Source: Streptomyces canus (GTDB lineage: Bacteria > Actinomycetota > Actinomycetes > Streptomycetales > Streptomycetaceae). From it: DNA of 64,000 nucleotides. Location: positions 5,456,001 to 5,520,000 of the forward strand of contig NZ_CP107989.1 in assembly GCF_041435015.1 (NCBI RefSeq). Direction: 5' to 3'. Positions 61,345 to 64,000 of this stretch are shown piece after piece. The notes under the pieces are model-generated. The model saw nothing but the letters and a program-made list of their open reading frames with translations, was not told the DNA's origin and did no database searches. Position 1 is the first letter of the stretch. Each line of letters begins with the position of its first letter. Made by a program: the position numbers and the translations under genes.

Positions 61345-61707
61345 TCAGTAGACGAGCGCCTGCGTCGCCTCGGCGAGCGCCTCCTGGACGAACACCTGCG
61401 CCCCCGCGATCCGTACGCCCTCGATGACGTCCTTCTCCGTGATGTCCCGGCGGGCCGCGCACTGCGTGCACAGGGTGAGCCGTCCGCCCGCGAGGATCGA
61501 GTCCAGCAGGTCGGGCAGCGGGGCCGCGTGCGGCAGCTCGAACTCGGCGGCCCGCCCCGGCAGCGCGAACCACGCCGACTCCCCGGTCAGCCACAGCGAG
61601 ACGTCCACCCCACTGGCCACGGCCACCGCCGCCACGGTGAACGCCTGCGAACAGCGCTCGGGGGCATCGGCCCCGGCGGTCACCTTGATCACGAGCTTCT
61701 TCGCCAT
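61345..61707 (-). CDS. DsrE-family protein
   Basis: 120 residues with VIKVTAGADAPERCSQAFTV and LCTQCAARRDITE, whose Cys pair matches DsrE/DsrF-type sulfur-transfer proteins. It lies among sulfur-related genes and could pass persulfide sulfur. ATG at 61707. Confidence 0.85.
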   Translation of the reverse strand: MAKKLVIKVTAGADAPERCSQAFTVAAVAVASGVDVSLWLTGESAWFALPGRAAEFELPHAAPLPDLLDSILAGGRLTLCTQCAARRDITEKDVIEGVRIAGAQVFVQEALAEATQALVY

Positions 61708-61800
61708 GTCCAAATCGTAACCAGGGTGTCTGCAACTCCGGCCGCTGACCATGAGTCACCTGTGCGCGTGTATATGGCATGCGCGCATCAGGTTCGGTAG

Positions 61801-62634
61801 GTGAGGGATGTCTTGCAAGTGCCCGAAGTAGCAGAAGAAACAGGGGAAGCGGTTCGGGCTGAGGGTGAGGGTGAGCCGGTCGAGCCGGCTGCCCCGGTCG
61901 CGGAGGCCCCCTCGGCCGGGAGCCGGTCGCCGCGCCGTCGTGGACGTACCACGACACTGATCGCCGGTGCCGCCGTGCTCGGTGTCGTCGCCGGTGCCTG
62001 CACCGGATACCTGATCCAGGCCGACCGCGCCCCGACTCCGCTGCCGCCGCTGTCCCAGCCGGTGCTGGCGCAGGCGAAGGGGGACGGCCCCGAGCCGCTG
62101 TCGGCCGCGCAGGACCGCCGGGTGAAGACCGAGGGCGATCTGCGGAAGCTGCTGCTGAAGAAGCCGACGGGGGCACGGAACGCCGCGTGGACGGCCGGGG
62201 ACGGCTGGCTGGACATCGCCGAGTACGCGAACGACTTCACCGATCCGGCCGAGAAGTTCACCGATCTCGTCGGCGACGACTTCCGCAGGGCGGCCGTCGT
62301 CGGCTGGAAGGTCGGCAGCTCGTACAGCGTGGAGATCCGGCTCGTCCAGTTCCGGCAGGAGGACTCCATGGCGGCCCTCGATTCCAGCCTCAACCACCAG
62401 GGCTGGGCCGAGGAGGAGAGCGGTACCGACAGCTGGGCGATCCCGGGCACCGGGGACGGCATGGCGTATGTGCACACCCGGCCGGACACCGAGCCGGGGT
62501 ATCTGCCGCAGTACGGGGCCGAGGCGCACGCGTGGCGCGGGGACGTCTCGATGGAGATCTGGGTGTACGGGGCCAAGCCGATCACAAAGAAGACGATCAT
62601 GGACCTGGCCGAACGGCAGATGGAGCGGCTGTGA
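61801..62634 (+). CDS. Membrane-anchored protein 1 of a three-gene series
   Basis: 277 residues from the GTG at 61801. Acidic cytoplasmic start, one helix (TTLIAGAAVLGVVAGACTG), then an outside domain with WAIPGTGDGMAYVHTRP and WVYGAKPITKKTI. The next two genes share this layout and the terminal V.YGA(K/R)P pattern. Confidence 0.75.
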   Translation: MRDVLQVPEVAEETGEAVRAEGEGEPVEPAAPVAEAPSAGSRSPRRRGRTTTLIAGAAVLGVVAGACTGYLIQADRAPTPLPPLSQPVLAQAKGDGPEPLSAAQDRRVKTEGDLRKLLLKKPTGARNAAWTAGDGWLDIAEYANDFTDPAEKFTDLVGDDFRRAAVVGWKVGSSYSVEIRLVQFRQEDSMAALDSSLNHQGWAEEESGTDSWAIPGTGDGMAYVHTRPDTEPGYLPQYGAEAHAWRGDVSMEIWVYGAKPITKKTIMDLAERQMERL

Positions 62635-63482
62635 CGGGACACGAGACACAGGAGACGGAACCGGCGGAGGAATCGTCGACCGGACCGTCAACTGCACCGG
62701 TCGCACCGGTCGCACCGGTCGCACCGGTCCGCGGACCCGTGCGACGGGGCCGCATCGCGGCCGTCGCCGGTTCGGTGCTGCTCGTCGCGGCGCTGGTGGC
62801 CGGGGTGGGTGGCACGGTGGTGACCGTGCGCGACGCCGACCGTGACGCGGGGGCTCCGACCTGGAAGTTCCCCAGGGTCACGGTCGAGGAGAAGAAGGCG
62901 GTGGCCCGGCGCGGGCTCGCCGGCATGCTCGTGCCGTACGGCACCGATGGCTGGGTCCGGGGTCCCGACGTGGCGGACTTCGGCTCCGACGCGCAACTCA
63001 GCGGTGCCCAGGCCACGGCCCTGCGGAAGGAGGCCCTCAGAGGTCTGCCCCGAAGCCAGCGCAAGCAGCTGGAGCGTCAGATCGACCGGCAGCGCCTCTC
63101 GGGCATGGCGATGCGCAGCTACTTCAGCGGTGAGTCCTACGCCTTCTCCCAGAACAGCGGCATCTACTCGGTGAACGTCGTGCTCGCCCAGATGGCAAAC
63201 AGGACGGCGGTCCGGAACAGTTCCGAGGCGCAGAACGAGTTCCTCGCTGCCCTGGACCTCTTCAAGGAGGGCCCGAAGATCAAGGGCCACGACGACGCCC
63301 GGTGCTTCCGACTGCCCGGGAGTACCGACGAGGACCTCGACATGATGCTCTGCTCCGCCCATGTGGGGGACGTCCTGGTCTCCGTCACGGCGTACGGAGC
63401 CCGGCCACTCGACACCAAGGGGGTCGCGATGCTCCTGCGTACCCAGCTCGACCGCATCGCCGAGCCGGGGGAGGCGGTATGA
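62631..63482 (+). CDS. Membrane-anchored protein 2 of the series
   Basis: 283 residues; GTGA overlap with the previous gene. An APV repeat (GCACCGGTC repeated from about 62695) precedes one helix, then an outside domain with ARCFRLPGSTDEDLDMMLC, whose two Cys likely pair. The end SVTAYGARPLDTKGVAMLL mirrors protein 1. Confidence 0.75.
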   Translation: MTGHETQETEPAEESSTGPSTAPVAPVAPVAPVRGPVRRGRIAAVAGSVLLVAALVAGVGGTVVTVRDADRDAGAPTWKFPRVTVEEKKAVARRGLAGMLVPYGTDGWVRGPDVADFGSDAQLSGAQATALRKEALRGLPRSQRKQLERQIDRQRLSGMAMRSYFSGESYAFSQNSGIYSVNVVLAQMANRTAVRNSSEAQNEFLAALDLFKEGPKIKGHDDARCFRLPGSTDEDLDMMLCSAHVGDVLVSVTAYGARPLDTKGVAMLLRTQLDRIAEPGEAV

Positions 63483-64000
63483 CCGAGCCACAGCAGGTCG
63501 CCGTACCGCCCCTGCCCGACGTGCCGCCGCGGCCCGTACCGGCCGAGGTGAGGAAGGACCGCCGGGACCTGCGAGCCGTCCTGCGCTGGACCGCTGCCGC
63601 GGTCGTTCTCGCCGCGGCCGGGACGGCGACGGCGTACGGGATCTCAGGGATGGAGCGCACGGACGTACCGGGGCTGGCCACCCGTTCCGACGGGCGCTGG
63701 GACTTCCCCCGGCTCACGAAGCCGCCATTGCCCTCCGGCAGTCCCGGTCCCTTCGCCGCGGGCAACGCGGCCGAGGCCCACTATGCTGATCTGCGTGCCC
63801 TCCTCCTGCCCGCGCCCGAGGGAGCGAAGGAGGACAAGGCGTTGCGCGGCTCGGACGGCTGGCTGGCGACGAAGGACTTCCTGGCGGAGTACGAGCTGAA
63901 GGAGGACCGGGAGGAGCTCGGGCACAAACTCGTCGACAGCGGCCTGCGCCACATCGCGGCCCGCGGCTGGACCACGCCTGACGGCACGCGGACCCGGGTC
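63479..64000 (+). CDS. Membrane-anchored protein 3 of the series, cut by window end
   Basis: At least 174 residues; ATGA overlap with the previous gene. Pro-rich start, one helix (AAAVVLAAAGTATAYGI), then an outside domain with PAPEGAKEDKALRGSDGWLA, which resembles the PYGTDGWV segment of protein 2. C-terminus lies beyond the window. Confidence 0.75.
   Translation, partial: MTEPQQVAVPPLPDVPPRPVPAEVRKDRRDLRAVLRWTAAAVVLAAAGTATAYGISGMERTDVPGLATRSDGRWDFPRLTKPPLPSGSPGPFAAGNAAEAHYADLRALLLPAPEGAKEDKALRGSDGWLATKDFLAEYELKEDREELGHKLVDSGLRHIAARGWTTPDGTRTRV

Noticed and set aside
1..64000. rRNA, tRNA, insertion sequences or prophage
   Set aside because: No conserved rRNA segments, tRNA cloverleaf ends, transposase or phage structural genes were noticed on reading. 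A covariance-model scan would settle the RNA genes.

Overview
This is a high-GC actinobacterial chromosome segment, almost certainly from a Streptomyces species. Codon third positions are saturated with G/C, and the gene order pstSCAB - pit/DUF47 - csoR - nudix/CHAD/ppk - mshD - 5'-nucleotidase - two-component system - htrA-like protease - lacI - glnR - MoaD-like - DUF1416/sulfurtransferase is, from memory, the core-chromosome order around SCO4130-SCO4172 of S. coelicolor. No rRNA, tRNA, CRISPR array, IS element or prophage was seen.

Layout. 1-1067: end of a membrane/transfer-like cluster. 1358-7163: accessory block with two tandem S53 (sedolisin) proteases, a TetR/SDR divergent pair and a haloacetate-dehalogenase-like hydrolase. 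7276-9965: secreted trypsin-like protease, SLT + NlpC/P60 wall hydrolase and PAP2 phosphatase. 9976-11517: exported flavin oxidoreductase. 11658-23528: phosphate region, with PHO boxes before pstS, pstSCAB, low-affinity transporter plus DUF47 partner, CsoR with its operator, a small lipoprotein region, nudix, CHAD and polyphosphate kinase. 23670-26762: GntR (YtrA-type) controlled ABC transporter. 26832-31784: ECF sigma factor, a minisatellite-bearing linker ORF, a zinc-finger membrane anti-sigma factor and an ABC transporter. 31646-32031: partial tandem duplication.

32319-38092 is a tightly coupled five-gene operon: SseB-like protein, WXG-type helper, a 588-residue toxin with a WXG-type N-terminus and an ADP-ribosyltransferase-type C-terminus, a candidate immunity protein, and a large membrane regulator. 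This is the clearest candidate for a new system. 38125-42247 returns to core genes (mshD, secreted 5'-nucleotidase, DUF2993). 42261-49628 is a second accessory block: twin 38-residue cationic peptides whose differences are mostly amino-acid-changing, an ABC exporter, an Imm49-like protein, a pectate lyase-pectinesterase fusion and a secreted protein of unknown function. 49629-64000 is core: histidine kinase, response regulator, htrA-like protease, LacI, GlnR, hydrolase, MoaD-like protein, a sulfurtransferase operon headed by a cysteine-containing leader peptide, DUF2993, DsrE-like protein and three serial membrane-anchored proteins, the last cut by the window end.

How the parts fit. The phosphate block can import Pi (PstSCAB, Pit), store it as polyphosphate (Ppk) and scavenge it outside the cell (5'-nucleotidase). 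The kinase/regulator pair next to an HtrA-type protease suggests envelope or secretion stress sensing. The pectinolytic fusion and an ADP-ribosyltransferase toxin would suit a soil or plant-associated competitor.
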